Positions 17,002 to 25,456 of a DNA stretch of 64,000 nucleotides are shown piece after piece (positions within the stretch are counted from its first letter, which is position 1; every line of letters begins with the position of its first letter). The position numbers were made by a program, and so were the translations under genes. This DNA is from Methylobacteriaceae bacterium. GTDB lineage: Bacteria; Pseudomonadota; Alphaproteobacteria; Rhizobiales; Beijerinckiaceae. The notes beneath the pieces are model-generated. The model searched no databases, was not told the origin of the DNA, and saw only the letters and a program-made list of their open reading frames with translations. The stretch is from NCBI GenBank assembly GCA_947444195.1, contig CANEZL010000006.1, forward strand, positions 62,001 through 126,000, in the 5' to 3' direction.

Positions 17002-18164
17002 TGCCGGATGCCCTCACCCTGCTGGCGGCCCTCTGCCTCGGCCTCGCCGCGCTGCCGGCCGGCCTCGCCCTGTCCAACCTGCTGCTCCTGCGCCCCCCCG
17101 CGGCCGGGCCGGGCCCCGCCGGGGCGGAGGACGGACGGGAGCCCGCCGTCTCGATCCTGATCCCGGCGCGCAACGAGGCGGCGATCATCGCGGGCACGCT
17201 GCGCGCCGCCCTCGCCTCCGCCGGCACCACCGTCGAGGTTCTGGTGGGCGACGACGGCTCGACGGACGGCACCGCGGGCATCGTCCAGGCGCTCGCCGCC
17301 GAGGATCCGCGCCTGCGCCTCCTTCCGGTGCCGTCCCTGCCCGAGGGCTGGACCGGCAAGAACCACGCCTGCGCCCGGCTCGCCGAGGCGGCGCGGGGGC
17401 GCCACCTCCTCTTCATCGACGCCGACGTGACCCTCGAGACGGACGCCGCCGCGCGGCTCGCCGCCCATGCCCGGCGCAGCGATGCGCGCCTCGTCAGCGC
17501 CGTGCCGCGCCAGCGCATGGACAGCCTGGGCGAGCGGCTCACCGTGCCGATGATCAACTTCCTGCTCGTGGGCTACCTGCCGGTGCGGATGATGCGCGCC
17601 ACGCTGCGCCCGAGCCTCGGCGCGGCCTGCGGGCAGCTCGTCCTCGTCGACCGCGACGCCTATGTCGAGACCGGCGGGCACGGGGCCATCCGCGCCATCC
17701 TCCACGACGGCGTGCGCCTCGCCCGCCTGTTCCGAACGGCGGGCCACCGCACCGACCTCGTGGCCGGGGCCGGGCTCGCCCAGTGCCACATGTATCGCGG
17801 CTTCCGGGAGGCCTGGGCCGGCTTCTCCAAGAACGCCCACGAGGGCATGGCGACCCCGCGCGCCCTGCCGGTCTGGACCGCGCTCCTCCTCCTCGGGCAG
17901 GTCCTGCCCTGGCCCCTCGCCGCCGCCGCCCTCGCGGGCGCGCTGCCGCCCACCGCCGCCGCCCTCGCCCCGGCCGCCCTCGCCCTCTCGCTCGGAACCC
18001 GCCTCGCGATCACCCTGGCCGGACGCGAGCCCCTCGCCACCGTCCCCCTGCACCCGGCGGCCGTGCTCGTGGCCCTGGCGATCCAGTGGAACGTCCTCCT
18101 GCGCCGGGAGCGGGCGGGCGCCGCCACCTGGAAGGGCCGCAGCTACCCGGTCGGGGGCGCCTAG
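17001..18164 (+). CDS. GT2-family glycosyltransferase, CrtQ-like
   Basis: Membrane-attached family 2 glycosyltransferase, 387 residues. An N-terminal helix (residues 3-27) precedes the catalytic domain, which has ILIPARNEAAIIAGTL, the nucleotide-sugar site VGDDGSTDGTAG, and the DXD motif in LLFIDADVTLE. Three or four helices close the C terminus, as in CrtQ and ceramide glucosyltransferase-like enzymes. It overlaps the acyltransferase stop by one base (TGATG). In staphyloxanthin synthesis CrtQ esterifies glucose to a diaponeurosporenoate, so here it probably glycosylates a C30 carotenoid acid. The stop codon lies inside a palindromic repeat element. Confidence 0.88.
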   Translation: MPDALTLLAALCLGLAALPAGLALSNLLLLRPPAAGPGPAGAEDGREPAVSILIPARNEAAIIAGTLRAALASAGTTVEVLVGDDGSTDGTAGIVQALAAEDPRLRLLPVPSLPEGWTGKNHACARLAEAARGRHLLFIDADVTLETDAAARLAAHARRSDARLVSAVPRQRMDSLGERLTVPMINFLLVGYLPVRMMRATLRPSLGAACGQLVLVDRDAYVETGGHGAIRAILHDGVRLARLFRTAGHRTDLVAGAGLAQCHMYRGFREAWAGFSKNAHEGMATPRALPVWTALLLLGQVLPWPLAAAALAGALPPTAAALAPAALALSLGTRLAITLAGREPLATVPLHPAAVLVALAIQWNVLLRRERAGAATWKGRSYPVGGA

Positions 18165-18302
18165 AGCGTGCTGCTTTCTCGCGGAAACAGCGGCACGCTC
18201 TATCTCTTCGTGGTCGCACGATGATCCCGGAAAACCGGTTTCCACTTTTCCGCATCGTGCTCTAGATCCGCTCCCGATCGCGTTACGATCGGGAACGGCT
18301 CC
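18162..18302. repeat. Mosaic of three palindromic intergenic elements (RIME-like)
   Basis: Three different palindromes are packed end to end. First, AGAGCGTGC at 18163 pairs with GCACGCTCT ending at 18201. Second, a 65-base element 18201-18265 has outer arms GCACGATG/CATCGTGC and inner arms GGAAAA/TTTTCC. Third, TCCCGATCG (18272) and CGATCGGGA (ending 18294) flank CGTTA. The second element recurs at 36100, 36161 and 49636. It resembles the dispersed Rhizobiales repeat with core GCCGAAAAGTG, here GCGGAAAAGTG on the minus strand. The first palindrome contains the TAG stop of the glycosyltransferase gene. Confidence 0.85.
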
Positions 18303-18388
18303 AAGTCTCCGTTTCAACGCGCCTTCCGACGGGGACCGGCGCCCCGCCCGCCGAGATCGACCCTGGAGACGCCCGGGGACGCGGCGGC

Positions 18389-20467
18389 TCAGGCCGCCCG
18401 GACGGTGGTGAGGAAGCGCGCGACCTCGGCGCCCAGGTGCTCGGACTGGCGCGACAGCTCGGAGGCGGCGGACAGGACCTGGCTCGCGGCCGCGCCCGTC
18501 TCCTCGGAGGCCCGGGCCACCCCCTCGACGTTGCTGGTCACCCGCCCGGTCCCCGAGGCGGCCTGGCTGACGTTGCGCACGATCTCCTGGGTGGCCGCGC
18601 CCTGTTGCTCGACGGCCGCCGCGATCGAGGCCGAGACCGCGTTGATCTCGCGGATCCGGTCGGTGATGGAGCCGATGGCGCCCACCGCCTGGTCGGTCAC
18701 CCCCTGCACCTCGCCGATCTGGCCGACGATGTCCTGCGTCGCCCGGGCGGTCTGCTCCGCCAGCGCCTTCACCTCGGAGGCCACCACCGCGAAGCCCCGG
18801 CCCGCCGCACCGGCCCGCGCCGCCTCGATGGTGGCGTTCAGCGCCAGGAGGTTGGTCTGCCCGGCGATGCCGGAGATCATGCCCACCATGTCGCCGATCT
18901 TGGCCGAGGTGGTCTTCAGTGCCTGCACGAGGGCCGCCGTCTGGTCCGCCTCGATCACGGCCGCCTGGGCGAGGCCGGCCGAGCCCGAGACCTGCCGGCC
19001 GATCTCCTGCACCGAGGCGCCGAGCTGTTCGGCGGCCGCCGCCACCGTGCTGACGTTGACGGAGGCCTCCTCGGCGGCCGCTGCCGCGGTGACCGACTGG
19101 GCCGAGGTCTGCGAGGCGGTCGCGGTCATCTGTTGGGCGGTGGCCTCCAGCTCCGTGGAGGCGGAGGACACCATGCCGACGACGCCGCCCACGGTCGCCT
19201 CGAAGGCGTCGGCCATCTGGCGCATGCCGGCCTTGCGCTGCTCCTCCGCCGAGGCCCGGGCGAGCGCGGTCTCCGCCTCCAGTGCCCGGGTGTGGATCAG
19301 GTTGTCCTTGAAGACCTGAACGGTGGAGGCCATCGCGCCGATCTCGTCCCGGCGGCCGCTTGAGGGGATCTCCACGGCGGTGTCGCCGGAGGCCAGCTGG
19401 CGCATGGCGCGGGTCATCGCCGTGAGCGGGCTCGTCACCCCGCGCACCACCCAGATCATGCTGCCGAGGCTGAGCGCCAGGGCCATCGCCGTGAGGCCGG
19501 CCTGGATGACGACCTCCGTGCGCGCCGCCGCCGCCGCCGCCGCCGCGGAGCGGTCGAGCTGGGCCACCGCCGTCAGAGCCACGGCCGCGATCGTGTCGAG
19601 GGCGGGCGAGGATTGGGCGCGCGACTCCGCCACCGTCGGGCGCGGCAGGGACGGATCGGCCAGGGCGGGCAGGAGCGCCTGGATGCGGGCGTCGAACGGG
19701 CCCTCGAAGAACCCGAGTTGGGCCTTCTCCACGGCGGCCTTGACCTCCTCGGAGCCGGACATGCCGTCCGTGATGCGGCGCACGATGCCGAAGGCGAACT
19801 TGATCTCGCGGTCGAGGATGGCGAAGTCGAACTGCTCCTTGGCCGACATCGCCCGGTTCCGCGCCAGGACGTCGTTGATCATCAGGGTGCTGTTGCCGGC
19901 GAGCGCCCGGGCCGACCACACCACCTCGCGCAGGCGCAGCAGGGTGGAGAAGCTCGGATCCAGGCTGCGGATCCGCGTCTCGACCGCCTGGATCAGGCTC
20001 AGGATCGCGGTATCGATCTCCGCGTAGGCGGCGTTGATCCGCTTGGACAGGCCGGTGTCGCGGGCGGCGACGGGCTTGGCGAGGTTGGCGTCGAGCTCCG
20101 CCCGCAGGCGGTTCCACGCCTCGTAGCGCTGGAGGACCGGGCCGGCGTCCGGACCGCCGGCATCGGCGGCGAGGTCGGCGAGGGCCCGCTGCAGGGTGTC
20201 CGCGACGACCTTCCGGCGCTGGGCGAGGTCGGCGAGGTTGGCCGCGAGCTTCTCGGATTCGATCACCAGGCCCGAGGTGGCGCTGCCCCGCTCGAAGCGC
20301 AGCTCCGAGAGACCCTGCGTGAGCTGGCGGTCGGTCTCCGCGAAGCGGGCGGCCTCGGCGGACCGGGTCCAGCGCTGGTACGACCCGTAGAGGTCGCGGC
20401 CCGTGGTCATCGCGGCGAAGGCGGCCAGAACGGCGAGGATGAGAAAAAGACGCGCCTTCACCGACAT
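18389..20467 (-). CDS. Methyl-accepting chemotaxis protein
   Basis: Transmembrane chemoreceptor of 692 residues. TM1 is at about residues 5-22 and TM2 near 330-350 ([19 protein letters not shown]). Between them lies a roughly 300-residue helical periplasmic sensor rich in Arg, Ala and Glu. A HAMP domain follows, then the signalling domain with the hairpin tip [20 protein letters not shown] (about residues 520-539), which contacts CheA and CheW. A strong alanine run (about 10 Ala near residue 305) lies just before TM2. No CheR-binding pentapeptide is visible at the C terminus (FLTTVRAA). The ligand is unknown. It is monocistronic, with a 425-base upstream region. Confidence 0.95.
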   Translation of the reverse strand: MSVKARLFLILAVLAAFAAMTTGRDLYGSYQRWTRSAEAARFAETDRQLTQGLSELRFERGSATSGLVIESEKLAANLADLAQRRKVVADTLQRALADLAADAGGPDAGPVLQRYEAWNRLRAELDANLAKPVAARDTGLSKRINAAYAEIDTAILSLIQAVETRIRSLDPSFSTLLRLREVVWSARALAGNSTLMINDVLARNRAMSAKEQFDFAILDREIKFAFGIVRRITDGMSGSEEVKAAVEKAQLGFFEGPFDARIQALLPALADPSLPRPTVAESRAQSSPALDTIAAVALTAVAQLDRSAAAAAAAARTEVVIQAGLTAMALALSLGSMIWVVRGVTSPLTAMTRAMRQLASGDTAVEIPSSGRRDEIGAMASTVQVFKDNLIHTRALEAETALARASAEEQRKAGMRQMADAFEATVGGVVGMVSSASTELEATAQQMTATASQTSAQSVTAAAAAEEASVNVSTVAAAAEQLGASVQEIGRQVSGSAGLAQAAVIEADQTAALVQALKTTSAKIGDMVGMISGIAGQTNLLALNATIEAARAGAAGRGFAVVASEVKALAEQTARATQDIVGQIGEVQGVTDQAVGAIGSITDRIREINAVSASIAAAVEQQGAATQEIVRNVSQAASGTGRVTSNVEGVARASEETGAAASQVLSAASELSRQSEHLGAEVARFLTTVRAA

Positions 20468-20892
20468 CAGGCCAAACCTCTATTGTTTCAGACGAGACCG
20501 TTTTGGGTGACTGAAAATTCTGGCTCTGCATTGAGATCCCGTTAATCCGGCAGGCTTTGCGCGGACGGAAGGCGGAGAATGTCGATGGAGCGGGCGTCCA
20601 GGCGCTCGCGACGGCCGGGCTCGTCGCGGCGAGGCGCGGATCCCGAGAACCGACGATGCGCGCGGGCTGGCGGGCGCTGCCGTCGCCGATCCGGGAAGGC
20701 GGCGTCATCCCGCGCGCATCCTGCCGGAGCCGTCGCCGCAGCTTCGCTGTCGGCCGACCGACGCCGGCGGCGCTCCCACGGCCTGAGCGCGAGCGGACGG
20801 TCGAAGCCCCTCAAAGCATCGTCCCGAAAGGTGGTTGCCGGCTTTCGGGGCGCCAGCGGATGCCGGAGCGGCGCCACCTCCATCCGCAGCGC
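20468..20892. other. Intergenic region without a supported gene
   Basis: This 425-base stretch lies between the chemoreceptor start and the hydrolase stop, and several frames are open. The longest, a minus-strand frame at 20542-20883, is arginine-rich low complexity with no ribosome site or domain, so I do not call it. A lower-GC patch at about 20470-20545 probably carries the chemoreceptor promoter. No repeat is obvious. Confidence 0.6.
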
Positions 20893-21822
20893 TCAGGCCG
20901 ACCGGTAGCGCCCGTCGATCCGGGGCGGCCCGTCGCAGGCCGCGAGCCCCCGTTCCACCAGATCCTCCAGATGCGCGAAGACGGAGAGCATCGCGGCCCC
21001 CGTCAGCCGGGGATCGAGCCCCTGGTAGATCGCTCCGACCACGGCGCGGATGTCGCCGTCCCCGGCCGCGAGCCGCGCGCGGATCGCGGCCTCGCGCCGG
21101 CGGCGATGGCCGGCCAGCGCCCGCACGAAGCGCTGGGGCTCGCGCACCGGGCCGCCATGGCCCGGCCAGTAGACCGTCTCGGGCCGGCCGCGCAGCCTGT
21201 CGAGGGATTCCATGTAGGCCCGCATCGCCCCGTCGGGCGGCGCGACCACGGTGGTGGACCACGCCATGACATGGTCGCCCGAGAACAGGGCGTTCTCCTC
21301 GGGCAAGGCGAAGGCGAGATGATTCGCCGTGTGGCCGGGGGTCTCGAGAGCCGTCAGCGTCCAGTCCGGTCCCTGCACCTGCTCGCCGCCGGCGAGGATC
21401 CGGTCGGGCCGGTGCTCCCGGTCGGCGCTGGCGTCGAGGGCGGGGAACTCGCCCTCCGCCAGCGCGCGCGCCGCCCGGTGCGGGCCGCAGCCGAGGATCG
21501 GCGCCCCCGTGCGGGCCGCGAGGCGCCGGGCGCCCGGCGAATGGTCGCGGTGGGTGTGCGTGACGAGGATATGCGTCACCCGCTCGTCCCCGAGCTCGGC
21601 GAGCAGGCCGTCGAGATGCGCCGCGTCCTCCGGGCCCGGATCGATCACCGCGACCCGGCCGCGGCCGACCACGTAGGTGCAGGTTCCGCTCGCGGTGAAG
21701 GGCGAGGCGTTGCCCGCCACCCGGCGCCGGACGAGGGGGGTCAGCGCCGCGAGCCGGCCCGGCTCCGGCATCGCCGTGTCGAAGGCGGGGCTGCCCGCCT
21801 CGTCCGCATCCGCATCCGCCAT
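20893..21822 (-). CDS. Metallo-beta-lactamase-fold hydrolase (LACTB2/glyoxalase II-like)
   Basis: Probable cytosolic hydrolase of 309 residues. Metal ligands are visible in HILVTHTHRDHSPGA (HxHxDH motif), PGHTANHLAF, the aspartate in LFSGDHVM and PGHGGPV near residue 230. A C-terminal winged-helix-like region (residues 240-309, with YQGLDPRLTGAAMLSVFAHL) matches the LACTB2/BLACT winged-helix extension found in thioesterase or RNase-like members. The ATG at 21822 is chosen; a GTG at 21831 would add three residues. No neighbour indicates the substrate, which may be a thioester, a lactone or RNA. Confidence 0.88.
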   Translation of the reverse strand: MADADADEAGSPAFDTAMPEPGRLAALTPLVRRRVAGNASPFTASGTCTYVVGRGRVAVIDPGPEDAAHLDGLLAELGDERVTHILVTHTHRDHSPGARRLAARTGAPILGCGPHRAARALAEGEFPALDASADREHRPDRILAGGEQVQGPDWTLTALETPGHTANHLAFALPEENALFSGDHVMAWSTTVVAPPDGAMRAYMESLDRLRGRPETVYWPGHGGPVREPQRFVRALAGHRRRREAAIRARLAAGDGDIRAVVGAIYQGLDPRLTGAAMLSVFAHLEDLVERGLAACDGPPRIDGRYRSA

Positions 21823-21899
21823 CGGCCGCACCGTCCGTCGTTCCGCGGCCCCGGCCTAAGGCATCGCGGCGGGGCAGACAAACGCGGACGATCCCCCGC

Positions 21900-22883
21900 T
21901 CAGCGCAGGAAGGGCGACGGGGCGACCACGCGCACGGTGCCGAAGGCCCCGGTGCCGGGGGCGGCGACCTGGAAGCCCATGCCCGGCCCGGCGGCGGCCA
22001 CGCGGATGACGCTGGCCTGGGCCCCCGCGCGCAGGGCCACGCGGAAGGCGTGGGCCTGGGCATCGCGCTGCTCCGCGCCGACCCGCGCCTCGATCTGCCG
22101 GGCATAGGCGCGCGGGATGCGGGCGCTGCGGTAATCCTCCAGGGCGTAGCCCCCCGACCGGGCGCGCACCACCACCCGGGCCGAATCGCGGGTCGCGACG
22201 ATGTCGTTCCGCTCCAGTGTCGGGTCCCGAGCGATCGGCAGGGGCGCGGCGCCCACGGCCGGCTGGCAGGAGCAGTCGGCGACCCGGCGCGTCCGGTAGA
22301 GGTTGGCCAGCGCCGTGGCCTTGTAGGGCAGGCCCTGCGGGCTCACCGCCTCATCGAGTTCCCGCGCCTGGCCCGACAGGGTGTAGAGGCTCGTGGCCGC
22401 GCCCGGGCAGGCCGCGGCGCAGGAGGCCGCGTGGACCAGCAGGTCGCCCCGCCCGCGCAGGTTCCCGAGGGGAAAGAGATAGCCGTCGCACATGCGCACG
22501 CAGACGGTGCGCTTGCCCGACCACGCGTCGGGTGCCGGCGCCTTCGTTTGCGCGGCGGCGAGCCGGGTGGCGGGGCGGCGCCGCACCGGGCTGTGGGCCT
22601 TGTCGGGCCGCGGCGTCTGCACGACGACGCGGGGACGCTCGAAGCGGCGCGGGCTCGGCAGGGTCGTGTGGCGGACGGGGGCGGGCGGAGCCGCCACGGT
22701 CTCGGTCGGCCGCCCGAACAGGGCCTCGAAGAAGCCGGCGAGGCCCCCGCGTTCGGAGGCCTGGACGAGGCTGGTGCCGATGGTGACGCCGCCGAGGCCG
22801 AGGATCAGGCCGGCGAGCGCCGTCCCGAAGAGCTGCCGCCGCGTTCCGCCGGAGCGCTCCCGCCCATGCCCCACCGCCCGCAT
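21900..22883 (-). CDS. DUF2865 exported protein
   Basis: The product is 327 residues with a Tat-like or Sec leader (RRQLFGTALAGLILGLGGVT). A proline- and arginine-rich spacer covers residues 60-120. The DUF2865 core follows, with VCVRMCDGYLFPLGNL, AASCAAACPGAATSLYTL, and ADCSCQPAV near residue 205. The cysteines suggest disulfides in the periplasm. The C-terminal 100 residues include an unusual VAAAGPGMGFQVAAPGTGAFG stretch. Function of the family is not known; it is widespread in Rhizobiales. No operon partner. Confidence 0.85.
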   Translation of the reverse strand: MRAVGHGRERSGGTRRQLFGTALAGLILGLGGVTIGTSLVQASERGGLAGFFEALFGRPTETVAAPPAPVRHTTLPSPRRFERPRVVVQTPRPDKAHSPVRRRPATRLAAAQTKAPAPDAWSGKRTVCVRMCDGYLFPLGNLRGRGDLLVHAASCAAACPGAATSLYTLSGQARELDEAVSPQGLPYKATALANLYRTRRVADCSCQPAVGAAPLPIARDPTLERNDIVATRDSARVVVRARSGGYALEDYRSARIPRAYARQIEARVGAEQRDAQAHAFRVALRAGAQASVIRVAAAGPGMGFQVAAPGTGAFGTVRVVAPSPFLR

Positions 22884-23307
22884 CCTGCTCTCTCCCCGAG
22901 ACGTCCTGGGGGTCTTAGACAGGTTCGCCGGCGGGATGGACAGTACGGCAAACTATGGAGATCGGGCGGGCGCGGCGGCATCGATCCTGCCGGCGACGAT
23001 CGGAGCGCGCCGCGGGACCCGTTCCGTGCCGATCCGGTATGGCCCGTCCCGGATCGACGCCCCCGCGCGGCCGAGGGCTGTCCCCGCGGGAAGCGGCCTG
23101 TCCGAAAACGGGAGGGGATAAGTCTCCGGCTCGCCGGCCGCCTCGTGAGGGACGCCCGCTCGCGGTGCGCGTCCTATCTCCGAACAGGCATCCAGTTCGG
23201 CCGAAGCGCGCAGGCGCGCGAACCGCAGCCGTGCTCCCTTCCATTCGAGAGTGGAGACCCGTGCCCCGCTCGCGGACCATCGAGGACGGGTCTCGGCGCA
23301 GGGCGTC
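22884..23307. other. Intergenic region without a supported gene
   Basis: These 424 bases lie upstream of the DUF2865 gene. Open frames exist on both strands, but their translations are Arg/Pro/Gly low complexity without ribosome sites. I see no strong hairpin with a U tract, no EcfG-type promoter and no RNA gene. The DUF2865 promoter probably lies at about 22890-22980. Confidence 0.55.
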
Positions 23308-23466
23308 CTAGCGCCGGTCCTCGTGACGCGGGCGGCGGACGCGGACCGGCACGAGCTGGGCCTGGCGTTGCGGCAGGGCCGGGCCGAACACCTGCTCCGC
23401 GGCGCGCACGAGCGCGTCGGTGATGGTCTCGGAGAGGCGTGCGGCGAGCGCGCGGGCGTTTCTCAT
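23308..23466 (-). CDS. Small basic protein, candidate EcfG-regulated gene
   Basis: The 52-residue product starts MRNARALAARLSETITDALV and ends VRVRRPRHEDRR: an amphipathic helix followed by a very basic tail. I do not recognise a family. Two things argue that it is real despite its size. GGGAA lies eight bases before the ATG, and a perfect EcfG-type promoter (GGAAC, 16 bases, CGTT) ends 33 bases upstream. It belongs to the cluster of stress genes around phyR. The longer reading of this frame (to 23994) runs across the DUF1328 gene and is not credible. Confidence 0.65.
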   Translation of the reverse strand: MRNARALAARLSETITDALVRAAEQVFGPALPQRQAQLVPVRVRRPRHEDRR

Positions 23467-23498
23467 CGCGGTTCCCGTGGATGTCTCAACCTGGGACG

Positions 23499-23523
23499 AA
23501 CGCGGCCGGCCCTTGTCCGTTCC
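23499..23523 (-). promoter_or_regulatory. EcfG-type promoter for the 52-aa stress gene
   Basis: Read on the minus strand: GGAAC (23523-23519), 16 bases, CGTT (23502-23499). This is an exact match to the alphaproteobacterial general-stress sigma factor consensus. The -10 element is 33 bases from the ATG at 23466. Confidence 0.75.
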
Positions 23524-23661
23524 GCCCGCAACCTCGTCCATGCCACCAGATATGGGGGCGGCGGCCACGGTCCGCGAGGGGCTGCGACCGGCCGTCACCG
23601 GACAGGCTATCCTGGCGCGTCCGGGCATTGTCGACAAGACGTGTATGGGCCCGAGAGCGAT

Positions 23662-23686
23662 GGAACCCGGGTCGAAACTTGGCGTT
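23662..23686 (+). promoter_or_regulatory. EcfG-type promoter for the DUF1328 gene
   Basis: GGAAC at 23662, 16 bases, CGTT at 23683-23686. An exact match to the EcfG consensus, 56 bases ahead of the DUF1328 start codon. Confidence 0.8.
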
Positions 23687-23742
23687 TTTGTGGCTAGAGA
23701 GCCGCGAGGAAGAGCGCGGCACATTCGATAAAGGATCAAACC

Positions 23743-23919
23743 ATGCTCGGTTGGGCCGTAACTTTCCTCGTCGTGGCCCTCGTGGCCGCGCTGCTCGGCT
23801 TCGGCGGCATCGCCGGAACGGCCATGGAGGCCGCCAAGCTCGTCTTCTTCGTCGCGATCGTCCTGTTCGCGATCTCGGCCGTCATCGGCCTGATGCGCGG
23901 TCGCTCGCCGACCCTCTAG
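23743..23919 (+). CDS. DUF1328 small membrane protein (YtjA family)
   Basis: The 58-residue product, [20 protein letters not shown] then [20 protein letters not shown], forms two transmembrane helices. The loop [12 protein letters not shown] is the YtjA/DUF1328 signature and the tail is [22 protein letters not shown] lies nine bases upstream of the ATG. The upstream EcfG-type promoter indicates general-stress induction, consistent with many small inner-membrane proteins of this family in alphaproteobacteria. The molecular role is unknown. It converges on nepR. Confidence 0.92.
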   Translation: MLGWAVTFLVVALVAALLGFGGIAGTAMEAAKLVFFVAIVLFAISAVIGLMRGRSPTL

Positions 23920-23978
23920 GTCCGGGTCGGTCGAGGCATCGAGCGTTCCCGCCTCTGCGGCGGCGGGAGGGCCACACG

Positions 23979-24007
23979 GAGGCCGGGCCCGCACGCGGTC
24001 CGGCCTC
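23979..24007. terminator. Hairpin between DUF1328 gene and nepR
   Basis: A perfect 8-bp stem GAGGCCGG/CCGGCCTC encloses 13 bases between two convergent stop codons. There is no U tract, so it is a plausible but weak bidirectional terminator. Confidence 0.45.
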
Positions 24008-24014
24008 GACGCCG

Positions 24015-24317
24015 TCAGAGGTCCGGGTCCCGTTTCCGGGCCGGGTCCGGGAGAGGGTGGTCCGGGAGAGGATCCTGCCCGCGCGTCTCGCCGGCCTCGA
24101 GCTTGGCGATCAGGTCGCGGAAGCGGTCCGGCACGGGTTGCTGGGCCATCTGGTCGTAGAGGCTGCGCAGGTGGAGACCGAGGCGGCCGCGCGTGAAGTC
24201 GTCGAGACCGTTTCCGCGCCGGCCCGCATCGTCCTCGCCCGGGTCGCGGGGGCGCGCACCGGCCTGCGCCGGCAGCCCTCCGGACCGGAGGTCTCCCCCG
24301 TTCCCGTCATCCTTCAT
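24015..24317 (-). CDS. nepR: Anti-sigma factor NepR
   Basis: Small cytosolic anti-sigma factor that sequesters EcfG until phosphorylated PhyR binds it. The diagnostic helix pair is GLHLRSLYDQMAQQPVPDRF followed by RDLIAKLEAGE, matching the NepR core (LRxLYDxxxxxPVPDRFxxLLxxLE). Start at ATG 24317 gives 100 residues with a disordered, acidic first 50. An upstream ATG at 24398 would place the start almost at the promoter and add a Gly/Arg-rich leader. The gene is divergent from phyR, with its own EcfG promoter, so the switch is autoregulated. The C-terminal tail after the core (about 27 residues, Asp/Pro-rich) is longer than in compact NepR proteins. Confidence 0.9.
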   Translation of the reverse strand: MKDDGNGGDLRSGGLPAQAGARPRDPGEDDAGRRGNGLDDFTRGRLGLHLRSLYDQMAQQPVPDRFRDLIAKLEAGETRGQDPLPDHPLPDPARKRDPDL

Positions 24318-24409
24318 GCAACCACGTTCCCCTGTGCCGGTCCCGCGCGCCCGTCCGGGCCGGCCTGCCGCATTGTCTTGCGGCTGGACATACGTCATGG
24401 CTGCTCAGC

Positions 24410-24434
24410 AACGCTGCGATACGGCTTCGGTTCC
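24410..24434 (-). promoter_or_regulatory. EcfG-type promoter for nepR
   Basis: On the minus strand: GGAAC (24434-24430), 16 bases, CGTT (24413-24410). It lies back to back with the phyR promoter; the two -35 elements are 12 bases apart. Confidence 0.8.
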
Positions 24435-24445
24435 GAAGCTTCGCC

Positions 24446-24471
24446 GGAACGGAGCACGGTCGCCTTGCGTT
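24446..24471 (+). promoter_or_regulatory. EcfG-type promoter for phyR
   Basis: GGAAC at 24446-24450, 17 bases, CGTT at 24468-24471. Exact consensus, 43 bases from the phyR start codon, giving positive autoregulation of the stress switch. Confidence 0.85.
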
Positions 24472-24514
24472 GGGGCGGAAGGCGCGTAAGAAGACCGTAG
24501 CCACAGGGGATCTG

Positions 24515-25321
24515 ATGTCCACATCGCAACTCGTCGTGCAGCACCTGCCCTACCTGCGGCGGTACGCACGGGCGCTCACGGGCAGCCAAGTGGCTGGCGA
24601 CGCCTACGTCGCTGCGACGCTGGAGACCCTGGTCAACGAGCCCGACACCCTCGGACGCAGCAGCAACGTGAAGGCGGACCTGTTCCGCGTCTTCACGCGG
24701 ATCTGGAACTCGCTCTCGGTGAACGGGCGCAGCGAGCAGGTCCAGCACGACCTGCCCGCCGAGGTCCGCCTCGGACAGATCACCCCCCTGCCCCGCCAGG
24801 CCTTCCTGCTCTCCTGCCTCGAAGGGTTCTCCGAGGAGGACGCGGCCATCATCCTCGCCGTGGACGTGTCCGAGGTGCGCGACCTCGTGGACGAGGCCGG
24901 CCGCGAGCTCGCCGCCGACATGGCCACCGAGATCCTCATCATCGAGGACGAGCCGCTCATCGCCATGGACCTCGAGGCCCTGGTGGAAGGGCTCGGCCAC
25001 AACGTGATCGGCGTCGCCCGCACCCGCTCGGAGGCGATCAAGATCGCCGGCGAGGGCGGTCGCCGCCCGGGCCTGATCCTGGCCGACATCCAGCTCGCCG
25101 ACGGGTCCTCCGGCCTCGACGCGGTCAACGACCTGCTGAAGACCTTCGAGGTGCCGGTGATCTTCATCACCGCCTATCCGGAGCGCTTCCTCACGGGCGA
25201 GCGGCCGGAGCCGGCCTTCCTCATCGCCAAGCCCTTCCAGCCGGCCAACGTCTCGGCGGTGATCAGCCAGGCGCTGTTCTTCCAGCAGACCGCCCGCCGC
25301 CGCGAGGCGCGCCCCGCCTGA
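24515..25321 (+). CDS. phyR: General stress response regulator PhyR
   Basis: Response regulator of 268 residues that acts as an anti-anti-sigma factor. Residues 1-135 form a sigma-factor-like domain (QHLPYLRRYARALTGSQVAG, then LPRQAFLLSCLEGFSEEDAA, a sigma4-type helix) that mimics EcfG and captures NepR. Residues 140-260 are a receiver domain, IEDEPLIAMDLEALVEGLGH, with the phosphoryl aspartate in LILADIQL and the conserved lysine in AKPFQPAN. ATG 24515 follows ACAGGGGATCTG. Length, domain order and divergent nepR match the PhyR first described in Methylobacterium extorquens. No PhyP/PhyK kinase or ecfG gene lies in this window. A terminator hairpin follows. Confidence 0.97.
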   Translation: MSTSQLVVQHLPYLRRYARALTGSQVAGDAYVAATLETLVNEPDTLGRSSNVKADLFRVFTRIWNSLSVNGRSEQVQHDLPAEVRLGQITPLPRQAFLLSCLEGFSEEDAAIILAVDVSEVRDLVDEAGRELAADMATEILIIEDEPLIAMDLEALVEGLGHNVIGVARTRSEAIKIAGEGGRRPGLILADIQLADGSSGLDAVNDLLKTFEVPVIFITAYPERFLTGERPEPAFLIAKPFQPANVSAVISQALFFQQTARRREARPA

Positions 25322-25375
25322 CGGGTGCCGTCCCGGTCCCGCAGGACCGGCGCCGCGCCCGAGTCCGCGTCCGAA

Positions 25376-25402
25376 GGCCCCGGCCCCCCGCCGGGGCCTT
25401 TC
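25376..25402 (+). terminator. phyR intrinsic terminator
   Basis: Stem GGCCCCGGC (25376) and GCCGGGGCC (ending 25398) with a 5-base C loop, followed by TTT. It lies 55 bases after the phyR stop. Confidence 0.8.
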
Positions 25403-25456
25403 GCGTTTCAGTGGAGCTTGGGCCGCCATAGGCTGCGGAGCGCACGCGAAGCTCAC

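Noticed and set aside
16962..20708. A 1248-residue open frame on the minus strand
   Set aside because: It runs antisense to the glycosyltransferase gene and out of frame over the chemoreceptor. The translation is Arg/Gly/Pro-rich with no domain, a known effect of very high GC.
20542..20883. A 113-residue minus-strand frame between chemoreceptor and hydrolase
   Set aside because: Arg-rich low complexity, no ribosome site, no recognisable domain.
23467..23994. Extension of the small basic gene to a 228-residue protein
   Set aside because: The extension is antisense to the DUF1328 gene and its promoter. The short version has its own ribosome site and EcfG promoter.
24318..24398. Upstream ATG at 24398 as the nepR start
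   Set aside because: It lies only about 12 bases after the EcfG -10 element and adds a Gly/Arg-rich leader. The ATG at 24317 has a GGGGAA site.
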